NCBI GenBank assembly: GCA_964481885.1 | Contig: CAYZUS010000023.1 | Coordinates: 1 to 34,159 of the forward strand | Length of the DNA stretch: 34,159 bases | Direction: 5' to 3' | From: Fen731 sp964481885 | Lineage (GTDB): Bacteria; Actinomycetota; Humimicrobiia; Humimicrobiales; Humimicrobiaceae | Part shown: in pieces, positions 34,060-34,159 of the stretch | Layout: each line of letters opens with the position of its first letter | Numbering within the stretch: position 1 is the first letter of the stretch | Translations under genes and position numbers: made by a program | Notes under the pieces: generated by a model | Databases searched by the model: none | What the model was told of the DNA's origin: nothing | Seen by the model: only the letters and a program-made list of their open reading frames with translations

Positions 34060-34159
34060 TAATTGACTGCAGATAACTGCACCAGTATATAAAATTTCGA
34101 CCGTCCTGGAAAGTAAATCGAAATGATAAAAACAGATAATGACGGCCTTCAGGTAATTG
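34025..34159 (+). repeat. Duplication of the hypF 3' end downstream of the gene (80-bp period)
   Basis: Bases 34025-34060, the last codons of hypF and its stop, recur at 34105-34140 with 31 of 36 matches. All five differences are transitions. Similarity resumes after each copy (CTGCAGATAACTG versus CTTCAGGTAATTG), so the unit is longer than 36 bp and the array may continue past the window end. Confidence 0.8.

Overview
The window is a 34 kb piece of an AT-rich bacterial scaffold. It contains two 100-N gaps, so it is probably a metagenome-assembled genome. Nearly all genes read on the minus strand; only a transglutaminase-like gene, a broken rhuM gene and hypF read on the plus strand. The lineage cannot be fixed from this piece. 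A surface protein with an LAYTG sorting signal (the type used by class E sortases, mostly known from Actinobacteria), Thr/Glu/Ala 'ETTA' linkers, a Gram-positive-style lipoprotein ABC transporter and frequent TTG/GTG starts suggest a low-GC relative of the Actinobacteria (OPB41/Humimicrobium-like). That is inference only.

Layout. 1-2744: a PLP aminotransferase and an M20 amidohydrolase, pointing to amino-acid or peptide catabolism. 3231-5014: a sortase-anchored surface protein and a CopD-like membrane protein. 5373-10609: a B12 mutase operon in the order gntR, pta, meaB, mutase large subunit, mutase B12 subunit. The large subunit is related to methylmalonyl-CoA mutase but has Ile and Asn where the catalytic Tyr and His are expected. 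11048-14227: a transglutaminase-like protein, a 126-bp MITE-like element, and a rhuM gene broken by one in-frame TAA.

14336-28272: a carbohydrate-use locus. In transcription order it carries an NDK-like protein, an SDR dehydrogenase, a DeoR regulator, a rhamnulokinase-like FGGY kinase, a URO-D-like protein, a ribose-type ABC transporter (binding protein, double ATPase, permease), two amidohydrolase-fold proteins (one without metal ligands), a xylose-isomerase-like TIM barrel and a second URO-D-like protein. No rhamnose isomerase or aldolase is present, so the substrate is open; a deoxy- or O-methylated sugar is one hypothesis.

28468-34059: metW and metX (homoserine acylation for methionine synthesis), then hypF (NiFe-hydrogenase maturation). 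MetX and HypF both carry long low-complexity insertions.

The most unusual signal is structural. At four loci (gntR 5' end, deoR 3' end, metX 5' end, hypF 3' end), and weakly a fifth (mutase large-subunit 3' end), the intergenic DNA consists of decayed tandem copies of the adjacent gene terminus. Other intergenic regions carry unrelated short tandem arrays (14-, 16- and 20-22-bp units). With the coding insertions, this suggests a genome shaped by local sequence reiteration. Both assembly gaps lie in such arrays, and one gap separates two contig ends that share exactly 55 identical bases.
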